Positions 18,515 through 26,976 of a stretch of DNA of 64,000 bases are shown in pieces (the stretch's first letter is position 1; the number at the start of each line of letters is the position of its first letter). The translations under genes were made by a program, and so were the position numbers. This DNA comes from Rhizobiaceae bacterium (GTDB lineage: Bacteria > Pseudomonadota > Alphaproteobacteria > Rhizobiales > Rhizobiaceae), in the NCBI GenBank assembly GCA_016742175.1, contig JACVCH010000021.1, positions 1 through 64,000 of the forward strand, given 5' to 3'. Under the pieces are notes generated by a model. That model searched no databases, was not told the origin of the DNA, and saw only the letters and a program-made list of their open reading frames with translations.

Positions 18515-19033
18515 ATGAACGCGCTGGAAACACAGTTGGTCGAGAACGACCGCGTCGGTCGCGGCATGGCCCAATGGCGCCGGGAACGCCCGGACATCGA
18601 CTGTTCCGGCAAGGCGATCGTGGGACGCATCCTGCACCTTCACGACGTCATCCTGCGCGCGGTCGAGCGAGTCCTGCAGCAGCACCAGCTCAAATATCCG
18701 ACCTATGCCGTTCTCGCGACGATGCGCGTGTCGGGCGCGCCCTACCGCATGTCGCCGGGCGAATTGTCCGACGCCCTCCTCCTGACCTCGGGCGGCCTGT
18801 CCAACCTCCTGCGGCGCATGGAAGCGGACGGCTACGTGCAGCGCAGCCCCGACAAGCGCGACAAGCGCGGCGTCGTCGTGCAATTGACGGCAAAGGGCAT
18901 CGCCAAGGCCGACGCGTCCATGGCCGACCACGCCGAAACCGAACGCGCCCTCGTCGCCTGCCTGTCGCCGGACGACCAGAAAAACGTCGCCCGCGCCCTC
19001 GGCCTGATGATCGCCACGAGCACGGCACGGTAG
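18515..19033 (+). CDS. MarR-family transcriptional regulator
   Basis: 172 aa. Winged helix: PTYAVLATMRVSGAPYRMSPGELSDALLLTSGGLSNLLRRMEADGYVQRSPDKRDKR carries helix-turn-helix and the conserved wing (DKRDKRGVVVQLT, split here from a longer conserved block), flanked by dimerisation helices. Transcribed away from the amidase/ABC operon across a region with a 14-bp dyad, so probably the local repressor responding to the imported compound or a breakdown product. Confidence 0.88.
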   Translation: MNALETQLVENDRVGRGMAQWRRERPDIDCSGKAIVGRILHLHDVILRAVERVLQQHQLKYPTYAVLATMRVSGAPYRMSPGELSDALLLTSGGLSNLLRRMEADGYVQRSPDKRDKRGVVVQLTAKGIAKADASMADHAETERALVACLSPDDQKNVARALGLMIATSTAR

Positions 19034-19040
19034 CAAAAAA

Positions 19041-19060
19041 GCGGCGGCGCCTCGGGCGCC
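19041..19060 (-). terminator. Terminator-like hairpin after the MFS gene
   Basis: GGCGCC-TCG-GGCGCC with a run of six A (19035-19040) to its left on the + strand reads, on the minus strand, as a GC stem followed by T6. Positioned directly after the MFS stop (19063) and between convergent genes. Confidence 0.45.
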
Positions 19061-19062
19061 CG

Positions 19063-20385
19063 TCACGAACGCGCTTGCGGCCAGGAGCCGTGCAGATCGT
19101 CGATGACGAAGGCATGGGCGTGGCGATGCCTCCCGTCCGGCCGTCCTTCATCCCAGTGCGGATGCGCCGCGGAAAGGCCATCATGCCCATGCTCGATGAT
19201 TTCGGGATCGGTCGACGGCCACAGGCGCAGCGCAAGGAAAACGCCGGCCGCGGCGATCGCCGCCAGCAACGCGGCCGTGGCCGGCAGCCCAAGGCTCGCG
19301 CCGGCCCATCCCGCAAGCGGATACGTGACCAGCCAGCACGCGTGCGACAAGGCGAACTGAGCTGCGAACAGCGCCGGGCGGTCCTCGGCATGGGACGAGC
19401 GTCGCAGCAACCGTCCGGATGGCGTCTGCGCAAGGGAGTAGCCGACACCGGCGACGAACCAGACGGCAAGCAGCATGGCGTAGGATTGAATGAAGGCCGC
19501 AGCCAGCGTCGCGCCGGCGAGAATGCCCGCCCCCGCGAGCATCACCGGCCGGTCGGGCAGGCTGTCGAGAAGCCGGGGCAGCGCCAGTGCGACGAGCATG
19601 GAGCCGCCGCCGAAGGCCGCGAGCGCCATCGCCGTCTCGCTCTGGCCAAGGCCGAAGACGGCCTGCACATAGACGACCGTGTTGACGATGACGACCGCGC
19701 CGGCCGCGGCGACGGCCATGTTGATCGCCAGCAGCCCGCGCAGGCGCGGCGTCGCGAGATAGATGCGGATGCCGCGCGTCGTCCGGTCGTAGATGCCGCG
19801 CGGCGCGCTCGGCTTCGGGCTCGGCAGGACGACGGTCAGCACCAGCGCGGCCGAAACGAGGAAACCGACGACCGTCCCGGCGAACAGGCTGTGGAAACTG
19901 ATGACCGTCAGAAGCGCGGCCGCGATCATCGGGCTGACGAGGCTCTCGAGATCGTAGGCGAGCCGCGAAAGCGACAGCGCCCGTGTATATTCCTTCTCGT
20001 CCGGCAGCACGTCGGGGATCGTCGCCTGGAAGGTCGGCGTGAACGCGGCCGATGCCGATTGCAGCGCGAAGATCAAGACATAGACCTGCCAGATCTCCGT
20101 GACGAACGGCAGGAGCACCGCCACGGCCGCCCGGACGATGTCGAGCGCGACGAGCGCTGCACGCCGCGGCAGCCGCTCGGCGAGGGCCGCGGCGACCGGC
20201 GCGACGCCCACATAGGCCACCATCTTGATCGCCAGCGCCGTCCCGAGCACCGCCCCTGCGTTCTCGCCAGCGAGTTCGAAGGCGAGGAGGCCAAGCGCCA
20301 CCGTCGCCAGCCCCGTCCCCAGCAGCGCGATGATCTGCGCCAGGAACAGGTGACGATAGGTACGGTTCGCAAGGACGTTCAGCAT
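19063..20385 (-). CDS. MFS exporter with His-rich C-terminal tail (possible metal efflux, NreB-like)
   Basis: 440 aa from ATG 20385 (AAAGG site); an upstream ATG at 20460 lacks one. About 12 membrane segments of MFS type, then a cytoplasmic tail of about 45 residues rich in His (HGHDG, HPHWDEG, GRHRHAHAF). His-rich tails are typical of metal-handling carriers such as NreB nickel exporters. It is divergent from a His-rich exported protein and a HupE-type membrane protein, which supports a divalent-metal role. General MFS drug efflux is the alternative. Confidence 0.82.
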   Translation of the reverse strand: MLNVLANRTYRHLFLAQIIALLGTGLATVALGLLAFELAGENAGAVLGTALAIKMVAYVGVAPVAAALAERLPRRAALVALDIVRAAVAVLLPFVTEIWQVYVLIFALQSASAAFTPTFQATIPDVLPDEKEYTRALSLSRLAYDLESLVSPMIAAALLTVISFHSLFAGTVVGFLVSAALVLTVVLPSPKPSAPRGIYDRTTRGIRIYLATPRLRGLLAINMAVAAAGAVVIVNTVVYVQAVFGLGQSETAMALAAFGGGSMLVALALPRLLDSLPDRPVMLAGAGILAGATLAAAFIQSYAMLLAVWFVAGVGYSLAQTPSGRLLRRSSHAEDRPALFAAQFALSHACWLVTYPLAGWAGASLGLPATAALLAAIAAAGVFLALRLWPSTDPEIIEHGHDGLSAAHPHWDEGRPDGRHRHAHAFVIDDLHGSWPQARS

Positions 20386-20415
20386 GTCGGACCTTTGACG
20401 GATGTTTGCCGAAGC

Positions 20416-20434
20416 ATCGTGGACAATATCGTGG
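20416..20434. promoter_or_regulatory. Direct repeat ATCGTGG in divergent promoter region
   Basis: ATCGTGG occurs at 20416-20422 and 20428-20434 (period 12 bp) in the 132-bp gap between the MFS gene and the His-rich protein gene. Candidate site for a metal-responsive regulator of both directions. Weak evidence. Confidence 0.25.
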
Positions 20435-20517
20435 CCATTCTGCGGGGCAACGGCCTTCATCTCGCCCCAGAATCACGCGAAAGGTTTCGTTAACCACCGA
20501 GGGGTATCGCTGGCATC

Positions 20518-20895
20518 ATGATCGGCCGTCTGCAAAGCGTCGCGTTGCGCGTCGTCATCGCCTGCGCGATGGCGGTGTCGCTGCTGCTCGCGCCGACCGG
20601 CGGCTCCTCTTCGCACGACCCGCATGCACTCGCGCAGATCGAAGCCGAGCGCCACCTGGAACTCGCCGCCGAGATCGCAGAGCACGGTCATTCGCACGAC
20701 GATGGCTGGGACAGCGAACGCGAGCCTGGCCACCTGCACGGCCACAACGCCGCCGACCATCTGCACGACACGCCGACCTATCCGCCGTCCGTGGCCACGC
20801 TCTTCGTCCGGACGGGCGATGCCTGGCGCATCAGCGCCCTTCCCGAATCCTTGCCATTGCGCGTCTTCGAACTGGATCGTCCGCCGCGAGCCTGA
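20518..20895 (+). CDS. Small exported His-rich protein
   Basis: 125 aa. Hydrophobic signal/anchor segment (residues about 8-26), then a short helix-rich stretch and a His/Asp cluster (AEHGHSHDD, GHLHGHNAADHLHD, about residues 60-86). 12 His in roughly 30 residues suggests periplasmic metal binding. No named family recognised with confidence. Starts the rightward set that continues with HupE and the anchored protein. Confidence 0.7.
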   Translation: MIGRLQSVALRVVIACAMAVSLLLAPTGGSSSHDPHALAQIEAERHLELAAEIAEHGHSHDDGWDSEREPGHLHGHNAADHLHDTPTYPPSVATLFVRTGDAWRISALPESLPLRVFELDRPPRA

Positions 20896-20955
20896 CGAAT
20901 CGCCTGCCCGCATACGCGGGACGACGACGTCTTCTTCAACACGGACACCAATTCG

Positions 20956-21690
20956 ATGACACTTCCACCTTCCCAGGGTGGCGGCCGCGTGCTCGGCATG
21001 TGCGCCACCACCCTTACATGCGGCCTCCTGGCGATGGCCCTGATGCTCGCCTTCGCCACGACCTCCTTCGCTCACGGCGTGGCCGCAGGCGATCAGGGCT
21101 ACATCCAGGAAATCACAGGAATTCACCTCATCCCGTTCGTCTATCTAGGGGCCAAACACATGGCGACCGGGTACGACCACATCCTGTTCCTGCTCGGCGT
21201 GATCTTCTTCCTCTACCGGATGCAGCACATCGCCATCTACGTGACGCTGTTCGCCATCGGTCACTCCACGACCATGCTGCTCGGCGTCTACTTCAACATC
21301 GGCATCAACAGCTACATCATCGATGCCATCATCGGCCTGTCGGTCGTCTACAAGGCGCTCGACAATATGGGGGCGTACCAGCGCTGGTTCGGCTTCCAGC
21401 CCAACACCAAGGCTGCGACCCTCATCTTCGGCCTGTTCCACGGCTTCGGCCTGTCGACCAAGATCCTCGAATACGACATCGCGCCGGACGGCCTCGTGCC
21501 GAACCTGCTCGCCTTCAATGTCGGCGTCGAGATCGGCCAGCTTCTGGCGCTCGGCGCGATCCTCATCGTCATGGGCTTCTGGCGGAAAAGCTCGAGCTTC
21601 TTCCGTCACGCCTACACGGCCAACGTGGCGATGATGACCGCAGGCTTCCTCCTCTTCGGCTACCAGGTAGCCGGCTACCTCGTTTCCTGA
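20956..21690 (+). CDS. HupE/UreJ-family membrane protein
   Basis: 244 aa. Signal-like N-terminus cleaved near ATTSFAHG, then about six membrane segments with family motifs ATGYDHILFLLGVIF, AIGHSTTMLLG and GLFHGFGLS, whose His/Asp residues line the presumed Ni/Co path. HupE proteins move nickel for hydrogenase or urease maturation; no hydrogenase or urease gene is in the window. Followed 20 bp later by the anchored protein gene with its own AAGGA site, so the two are an operon. Confidence 0.88.
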   Translation: MTLPPSQGGGRVLGMCATTLTCGLLAMALMLAFATTSFAHGVAAGDQGYIQEITGIHLIPFVYLGAKHMATGYDHILFLLGVIFFLYRMQHIAIYVTLFAIGHSTTMLLGVYFNIGINSYIIDAIIGLSVVYKALDNMGAYQRWFGFQPNTKAATLIFGLFHGFGLSTKILEYDIAPDGLVPNLLAFNVGVEIGQLLALGAILIVMGFWRKSSSFFRHAYTANVAMMTAGFLLFGYQVAGYLVS

Positions 21691-21710
21691 ATTTTCCGAA
21701 AGGACCTCAC

Positions 21711-22448
21711 ATGTACAATACCGACATGCCCACCCGCGCCGAACTTCCCTCGACTGCCAAGCTGCTCCGCTCGACCGCGATCGCGATCGTGACCGCAGGC
21801 GCTCTGCTCGTCGCGGTCGTTCTCCCGTCCGAATACGGCATCGACCCGACCGGCATCGGCTCCGCCCTGAACCTGACGGAGATGGGCGAGATCAAGATGC
21901 AGCTTGCCGCGGAGGCGGAAGCCGACGCCGCCCGGGACGCGGCCGCGAGAGCAAATCCGACCGCGACGTCCACCAGCACGACCACCGCGCCCGTCACATC
22001 CGGCACGCCGGCACCGATGGTCGCTCCCGTCGCGCCACCCGCACCTCCAGCACCGCCGGCACCCGAGCGTCAGTCCAGTATCTGGGGCACGATCGGCGCG
22101 CTGATCGTCTCGCCCGCCGCCGCGCAGGAGCAGCGCCAGGACGAGATGACCATCACGCTTGCACCCGGTGAAGGAGCCGAGATCAAGCTGACCATGGTCG
22201 AAGGCGAGATCGCGGCCTTCGCCTGGGTCGTCTCCGAAGGCGGCGCCGTATACTACGACACCCACGGCGACGGCGGCGGCCAGAACATCAGCTACGAGAA
22301 GGGCCGCAGCGTCTCCTCCGACGAAGGCCAGCTCCAGGCCGCCTTCACCGGCAAGCACGGCTGGTTCTGGCGCAACCGCGGCGACGCCCCGGTCTCGCTG
22401 ACGATCCGCACGAGCGGCACCTACACGGCCATCGAACGACTGGTCTGA
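21711..22448 (+). CDS. Membrane-anchored periplasmic protein ('transmembrane anchor' family), partner of HupE
   Basis: 245 aa. One membrane segment near the N-terminus (about residues 20-40), a short segment ending in a Thr/Pro/Ala-rich linker (about 80-120), a second weakly hydrophobic stretch, then a compact beta-rich domain (about 140-245; EMTITLAPGEGAEIKLTM, GGAVYYDTHGD, KHGWFWRNRG). I recall this family being annotated only as 'transmembrane anchor protein' and recurring beside HupE/UreJ genes; no activity is known to me. The conserved pairing suggests a periplasmic accessory to HupE transport. Confidence 0.75.
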   Translation: MYNTDMPTRAELPSTAKLLRSTAIAIVTAGALLVAVVLPSEYGIDPTGIGSALNLTEMGEIKMQLAAEAEADAARDAAARANPTATSTSTTTAPVTSGTPAPMVAPVAPPAPPAPPAPERQSSIWGTIGALIVSPAAAQEQRQDEMTITLAPGEGAEIKLTMVEGEIAAFAWVVSEGGAVYYDTHGDGGGQNISYEKGRSVSSDEGQLQAAFTGKHGWFWRNRGDAPVSLTIRTSGTYTAIERLV

Positions 22449-22559
22449 CATCGAGCAAAGGCGGCGCGCCGATTTCGTCGAAGGCCCGAGTTCTCCTCGA
22501 ACACTTGCCCGTGTTCGAGTGCAGTGACCACGTCTTTCGCGCGGCGCGCCGCCGCATGC

Positions 22560-22917
22560 TATCCGACATGTCCATCTCGGGGGTGATGCGCCGGATGGTC
22601 GTCGTTGCGCGCGCCCTCCCCTCCGCTCGGCACGACCGGCATGCGCATGGCGACGGGCATGACGATATGGACAGCATGGTCGAAAGCGCGATCGAGGAGA
22701 CGATCACCATGGATGTGGCCGAGGAGAAACCACCCAGGAATGCAAGCAGGCCGAGAGTGCTCTGTCCTTCCGTCATCGGCAGCGTCAGGACGAAGAGGTC
22801 GGGATCGGAACCGCTCGGGAGATAGTTGAGCCTGGCCATGACGATCGGCAGCACGAACAGGTTCATGAGACACAAATAGAGCGGGAACAGCCACGAAGCG
22901 GTTCGGATCTGCTCTTC
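22560..22917 (-). pseudogene. Fragment of a sodium:solute-symporter-type sensor kinase (CbrA-like)
   Basis: One frame (about 22917-22663) gives RTASWLFPLYLCLMNLFVLPI..., then LPMTEGQSTLGLLAFLGGFSSATSMVIVSSIALSTML, which matches the conserved membrane core of SSS-domain histidine kinases. Downstream similarity (IVMPVAMR) continues only in another frame, and no start, kinase domain or N-terminal half is present. Both ends are missing and at least one frameshift has occurred, so it is a relic. Confidence 0.7.
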
Positions 22918-22995
22918 GTCTGAGTTCTCCACGACCGTCACCTGAAACTGGCGGCCTCGCCGTGCATGCGATGAAGGACTTCCAGGCAGCTCGCG

Positions 22996-23153
22996 CAGAT
23001 CGCCGAGCCCAAAGGCTGGCCGCTGGAGAAGATCTACGAGTATTTCCCGCGCCTTGCGTAACGGCGCAAGCAGGAGGGAGTGACGCTCTCCGGAGGCGAG
23101 CAACAGATGCTGGCCGTCGCACGGGCGCTGGCCCGGAGAGCCCCGATCTTCGC
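22996..23153 (+). pseudogene. LivF-type ABC ATPase fragment with internal stop
   Basis: Translates as ...GWPLEKIYEYFPRLA, a TAA stop (23059-23061), then RRKQEGVTLSGGEQQMLAVARALARRAPIF. The second part is the ABC signature region of branched-chain amino-acid importer ATPases, where the residue at the stop position is normally Glu. Walker A, Walker B and the rest of the gene are absent. A small relic of about 52 codons. Confidence 0.7.
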
Positions 23154-23255
23154 AACGAGTATCGCGCGATCTGATGCCGGCGACCCATGCTTCCATAGGG
23201 GGGTGAAAGCGTCTAACGTCCCCGGCGAAGGACGAGCAGGGGGGGATGACATGCC

Positions 23256-24656
23256 ATGGCCACGCAACCGGTGCGCAAGCTGCGGGAGCCGCATATTGAT
23301 CGCGAGTTCGGCCCGTGGCTTGCGCAGGCTTCGATCCTGATCGTCGACGACGAGCCGGGCATGCGCAACTTCCTGATGCGCACGCTGGGACCGCGCTGCA
23401 AGCGCATAGAAGAAGCCGCCGACACCGACGAAGCGACCCGCAAGCTCGACCGGCACCATTTCGACGTCGTCATCCTGGACAACATCATGCCGGGCAAGAA
23501 CGGCGTCGACTGGCTGGCCGAGCAGCGGGCGATCGGCCTCTTCGCCGACGCCATCCTCATGACGGCCTTCGCCGATCTCGAAACGGCGATACGCGCGTTG
23601 CGGGCGGGCGCGGCGGACTTCGTACTGAAACCGTTCCGCTCCAACCAGATCCTCAACGCGGTGGCACGGTGTCTCGACAGGGTTCGGTTGCAGCGCGAGA
23701 ACTACGTGCTGCGCTACGAACTGCGCGCCGCCTCGGACCACATGCTGCTGCGCGACCGGTTGATCGGCGAGTCGGACGCCATCCGACAGGTCCGCGAGAC
23801 CATCGCCCGCGTCGCGCCGTTGCCGACTTCGGTGCTGCTGACCGGTGAATCGGGCACGGGCAAGGAAGTGGCGGCGCGTTCGCTGCATTCCCTGTCCGAG
23901 CGCGCGGAAAAGCCGTTCGTGCCGGTCAATTGTGCGGCGATTCCGCCGGACATGATCGAGAGCGAATTGTTCGGCCACATCAAGGGCGCGTTCACCGGCG
24001 CGGAAGGCGCGCGTGAAGGCATCTTCATGCACGCCCAGGATGGCACCCTGTTCCTCGACGAGATCGGCGACCTGCCGCTGGCGATGCAGGGCAAGCTGCT
24101 GCGCGTGCTGGAGGATCGCCGCGTGCGCCCGGTCGGTTCCGAGCGCGAGGTGCCGGTCGATCTGCGTTTCGTCTTCGCCACCAATGCCGATCTGGAGCGG
24201 GCGGTCGCGGAAGGGCGCTTTCGTGCCGACCTCTATTTCCGCATCAACGTCATGCAGATCCAGTTGCCGCCACTGACCGATCGTGGCGAGGACGTGCAGG
24301 AACTCGCCGTCCTGTTCATGCGCAAGCTGTCGCAACAACTCGGCATGCCGCCCGTGCCGCTCGACGAGGAGGCCCGCGCCGCGCTCGCCCGCTACGAATG
24401 GCCCGGCAACGTCCGCGAACTCCGCAACGTCGTCGAGCGCACGCTGATCCTCGGTCGCTTCCCGCTGGAGCAACTTGGCGTTCAACGCGCGCCGAAGCGC
24501 GCAGGCGAAGACGAGGCCGACAGCCTTGCCGAACTGGAGCGCCGTCACATCCTGTCCGTACTGCGCGAGACGGGTGGCGACCGTGAAGAGACGGCAAGGC
24601 GTCTTGGCGTCTCACGCAAGACCATCGACCGCAAATGTGCGGCGTGGAATGTCTGA
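23256..24656 (+). CDS. Sigma-54-dependent response regulator (NtrC/DctD family)
   Basis: 466 aa. Receiver domain with Asp75 (VVILDNIMPG) and Lys in FVLKPF; AAA+ domain with Walker A TGESGTGKE, the sigma-54 contact loop GAFTGA, Walker B GTLFLDEIGDL and the arginine-finger region; C-terminal Fis-type HTH (EETARRLGVSRKTIDRK). Expected to open sigma-54 promoters when phosphorylated. Overlaps the downstream kinase gene by 8 bases. A sigma-54 promoter with a tandem palindromic site lies just after the kinase, in front of a transporter, and is its obvious target. Confidence 0.93.
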   Translation: MATQPVRKLREPHIDREFGPWLAQASILIVDDEPGMRNFLMRTLGPRCKRIEEAADTDEATRKLDRHHFDVVILDNIMPGKNGVDWLAEQRAIGLFADAILMTAFADLETAIRALRAGAADFVLKPFRSNQILNAVARCLDRVRLQRENYVLRYELRAASDHMLLRDRLIGESDAIRQVRETIARVAPLPTSVLLTGESGTGKEVAARSLHSLSERAEKPFVPVNCAAIPPDMIESELFGHIKGAFTGAEGAREGIFMHAQDGTLFLDEIGDLPLAMQGKLLRVLEDRRVRPVGSEREVPVDLRFVFATNADLERAVAEGRFRADLYFRINVMQIQLPPLTDRGEDVQELAVLFMRKLSQQLGMPPVPLDEEARAALARYEWPGNVRELRNVVERTLILGRFPLEQLGVQRAPKRAGEDEADSLAELERRHILSVLRETGGDREETARRLGVSRKTIDRKCAAWNV

Positions 24657-26706
24657 GACGGCGGCGGCCGTGCCCGGCAGGCCGGCGACATCGACCGGCA
24701 GGACGCCGGAGCGTGGCCGTTCGGTCCGCTTCAAGCTTCTCGCCATCGCCTTGCTGCCGACCCTGGTGCTCCTGCCGCTGTTGCTGGGCGTCACCGTCTT
24801 CCGCTGGAATGCGAAGTTCGACGGCATGCTGATTTCCAAGGTCAATGGCGACCTGACGATCGCGCATCAATATCTGGCACGCATCCTCGAGAATACCGGC
24901 GAGCAGATCGAGGGGCTCGGCGCTTCGGCGCGCTATCGCGACGTGGTCGAACAGGAGGGCACCGCGGCGACCTCGCTCGTCCGCCTGCTGGAGGAGACGC
25001 GGCGCGAGCTCGCCTTCGACTTCCTCTACCTGACGGACGCCGAAGGCACGGTCATCGCCTCGGCCCGGCCGCTCGCGGCCTCGGCGAGGCGCACCGACTG
25101 GCCCATCGTCGCCGCCGCCCTTTCCGGCACTCCGTCGACTGCCATCGACATATTCGATAACGGCGATCTCGCCGACATCGCACCGGAACTGGCCGAGCGG
25201 GCGCGCATCGAGCTCGTCCCGACGGCCAATGCCGTACCGACGGACCGCGGCGATGAGACGCGCGGCATGGTCGTGCATTCGGCAAGCCCTGCCATGCTTG
25301 GCGATGGCCGCACGGGCGCATTGGTCGGCGGCGTCCTGCTCAACCAGAACCTCGAGTTCATCGACACCATCAACGACCTCGTTTATCGCGAGGCGAGCCT
25401 GCCGGAAGGCAGCCAGGGCACCGCGACGCTGTTCGTCGACGATGTGCGCATCAGCACGAATGTGCGCCTGTTCGAGGGGCGAAGGGCGCTCGGCACCCGC
25501 GTTTCGGCGATCGTGCGTTCGGCCGTCCTCGACAAGGGCCGAACCTGGCTCGACAGCGCCTTCGTCGTCAACGACTGGTACATTTCCGCCTACGAGCCCG
25601 TGGTGGACAGCTACGGCGAACGCGTCGGCATGCTCTATGTCGGCTTTCTCGAGGCGCCCTTCACAAAGGCCAAGCGCGAAACGCTGGTGACGATCCTGTT
25701 CGCCTTCTTGGCGATCGCCATGGTCAGCATCCCGATCTTCCTGCGCTGGGCGGGGTCCGTTTTCCTGCCGCTCGAACGCATGACGGGCACCATCGCCAAG
25801 GTCGAGAGCGGCGATCTGGGGGCGCGCACGCGCGTCCCCGAGGCCCGCGACGAGATCGGCCGCGTCGCCCTTCATCTCGACCATCTGCTCGACCAGTTGC
25901 AGCAGCGTGACCGGCAGTTGCGAGCCTGGAACGATGAGCTGAACGATCGGGTCGACGAGCGTACGCGCGAGTTGCAGCTCGCAAACCGGCGGCTCGAAGC
26001 AACCACGAAGCAGCTCATCATGTCCGAGAAGCTTGCCGCGATCGGCGAGATCACCGCCGGCGTGGCCCACGAGATCAACAATCCCATCGCCGTGATGCAG
26101 GGCAATCTCGAGGTGGTGCGCAACGTCATGGGCAAGAAGGCCGAGCTGGCTCGAACCGAGTTCCGCCTTCTCGACGAGCAGATTCACCGCATCAGCCAGA
26201 TCGTCACCAAGCTGCTGCAATTCGCCAAGCCGGAGGAATATGCCGGCTATGTCGAGCGTCACGCGCCCGGCGAGGTCATCACCGACTGCATCCCTCTCGT
26301 CCAGCACCTGCTCAACAAGGCGAACATCACCATCGTCCGGGACATTCAGGCCAGTCGCCTGATCTTGATGAACCGGACGGAGCTGCAGCAGGTGCTGGTC
26401 AATCTCATCGTCAACGCGATCCACGCCATGCCCGACGGCGGACGGCTCACCTTGGGCACGCGGGACGAGGATCTGGACGGACAGCCCGGGCTGGTGACGA
26501 CGGTCTGCGACACCGGGATCGGCATGAGTGAGGACCTGCTTGCCAAGGTTTTCGACCCGTTCTTCACCACCAAGCGACGCGACGGCACAGGCCTCGGCCT
26601 CTCGATCAGCCAGACGCTGATCGAGCGTCAGGGCGGCAGGATCTCGGTGGAAAGCGAGGCGGGCAAGGGCACCACCTTCACCATCTGGCTGCCCGAAGCC
26701 ACGTGA
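24649..26706 (+). CDS. Cache-type membrane sensor histidine kinase
   Basis: 685 aa. Start ATG 24649 lies inside the regulator's last codons. Membrane segment (about 30-52), large periplasmic Cache-like sensor domain (about 55-345), second membrane segment (about 350-372), HAMP (PLERMTGTIAKVESGDLGARTRV), coiled coil, HisKA motif ITAGVAHEINNPIAVM (phosphoacceptor His), and HATPase boxes (LVNLIVNAIHAM, DTGIGM, GTGLGLSIS). Likely senses an organic acid outside the cell and phosphorylates the partner regulator. Confidence 0.92.
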   Translation: MSETAAAVPGRPATSTGRTPERGRSVRFKLLAIALLPTLVLLPLLLGVTVFRWNAKFDGMLISKVNGDLTIAHQYLARILENTGEQIEGLGASARYRDVVEQEGTAATSLVRLLEETRRELAFDFLYLTDAEGTVIASARPLAASARRTDWPIVAAALSGTPSTAIDIFDNGDLADIAPELAERARIELVPTANAVPTDRGDETRGMVVHSASPAMLGDGRTGALVGGVLLNQNLEFIDTINDLVYREASLPEGSQGTATLFVDDVRISTNVRLFEGRRALGTRVSAIVRSAVLDKGRTWLDSAFVVNDWYISAYEPVVDSYGERVGMLYVGFLEAPFTKAKRETLVTILFAFLAIAMVSIPIFLRWAGSVFLPLERMTGTIAKVESGDLGARTRVPEARDEIGRVALHLDHLLDQLQQRDRQLRAWNDELNDRVDERTRELQLANRRLEATTKQLIMSEKLAAIGEITAGVAHEINNPIAVMQGNLEVVRNVMGKKAELARTEFRLLDEQIHRISQIVTKLLQFAKPEEYAGYVERHAPGEVITDCIPLVQHLLNKANITIVRDIQASRLILMNRTELQQVLVNLIVNAIHAMPDGGRLTLGTRDEDLDGQPGLVTTVCDTGIGMSEDLLAKVFDPFFTTKRRDGTGLGLSISQTLIERQGGRISVESEAGKGTTFTIWLPEAT

Positions 26707-26712
26707 TCTGAC

Positions 26713-26746
26713 GGACACTTTGTCCCCGGCACCGGACAAAGTGTCC
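26713..26746. promoter_or_regulatory. Tandem palindromic activator site (candidate UAS)
   Basis: Two imperfect palindromes of form GGACA-N3-TGTCC: GGACACTTTGTCC (26713-26725) and GGACAAAGTGTCC (26734-26746). They are exact inverted copies of each other, with centres 21 bp (two helical turns) apart. Located 54 bp before the -24 box. This arrangement is typical for NtrC/DctD-type activators bound as paired dimers; the neighbouring regulator is the likely ligand. Confidence 0.75.
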
Positions 26747-26799
26747 ATGGGATTTTCCCCTCAGCCGACAAGTATCTGAAATCGCTACCCGCGTCCAAC

Positions 26800-26815
26800 T
26801 GGCACGCTCGTTGCA
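26800..26815 (+). promoter_or_regulatory. Sigma-54 (-24/-12) promoter
   Basis: TGGCACGCTCGTTGCA matches the consensus TGGCACG-N4-TTGCW at every position, with GG and GC correctly spaced. Transcription would begin near 26827, leaving a leader of about 150 nt before the transporter ATG (26977). Confidence 0.88.
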
Positions 26816-26976
26816 CCTGCAGGTGGGGCAACGACATGGAGGAGTGCGGCGGAGGCGGACACACCGCAAGCGACACACGTTCGGGCAGCCGTCGCCATGG
26901 AGAGGATGGAGCGGCCAGCAACACCACGACAAGTCAGGACGACCGCCCGGAGCTTCCGGCGGCAGGGAGGGAATTC

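Larger units (their letters stand above)
22449..23255. other. 807-bp stretch without an intact gene
   Basis: No complete reading frame here carries recognisable protein sequence. Two relics are described separately: a sodium/solute-symporter-type kinase fragment (minus) and a LivF ATPase fragment (plus). The rest (22449-22560, 22918-22995, 23154-23255) shows nothing recognisable apart from the presumed upstream region of the NtrC-type regulator. Confidence 0.7.

Noticed and set aside
19063-22448. Hydrogenase or urease accessory locus because of HupE
   Set aside because: No hup, hyp, ure or nik genes are in the window; HupE alone does not show such a locus.
22449-23255. Several 60-280 codon open frames in both directions
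   Set aside because: Only disconnected relic segments show family resemblance, across frames and with stops; no frame gives a complete protein.
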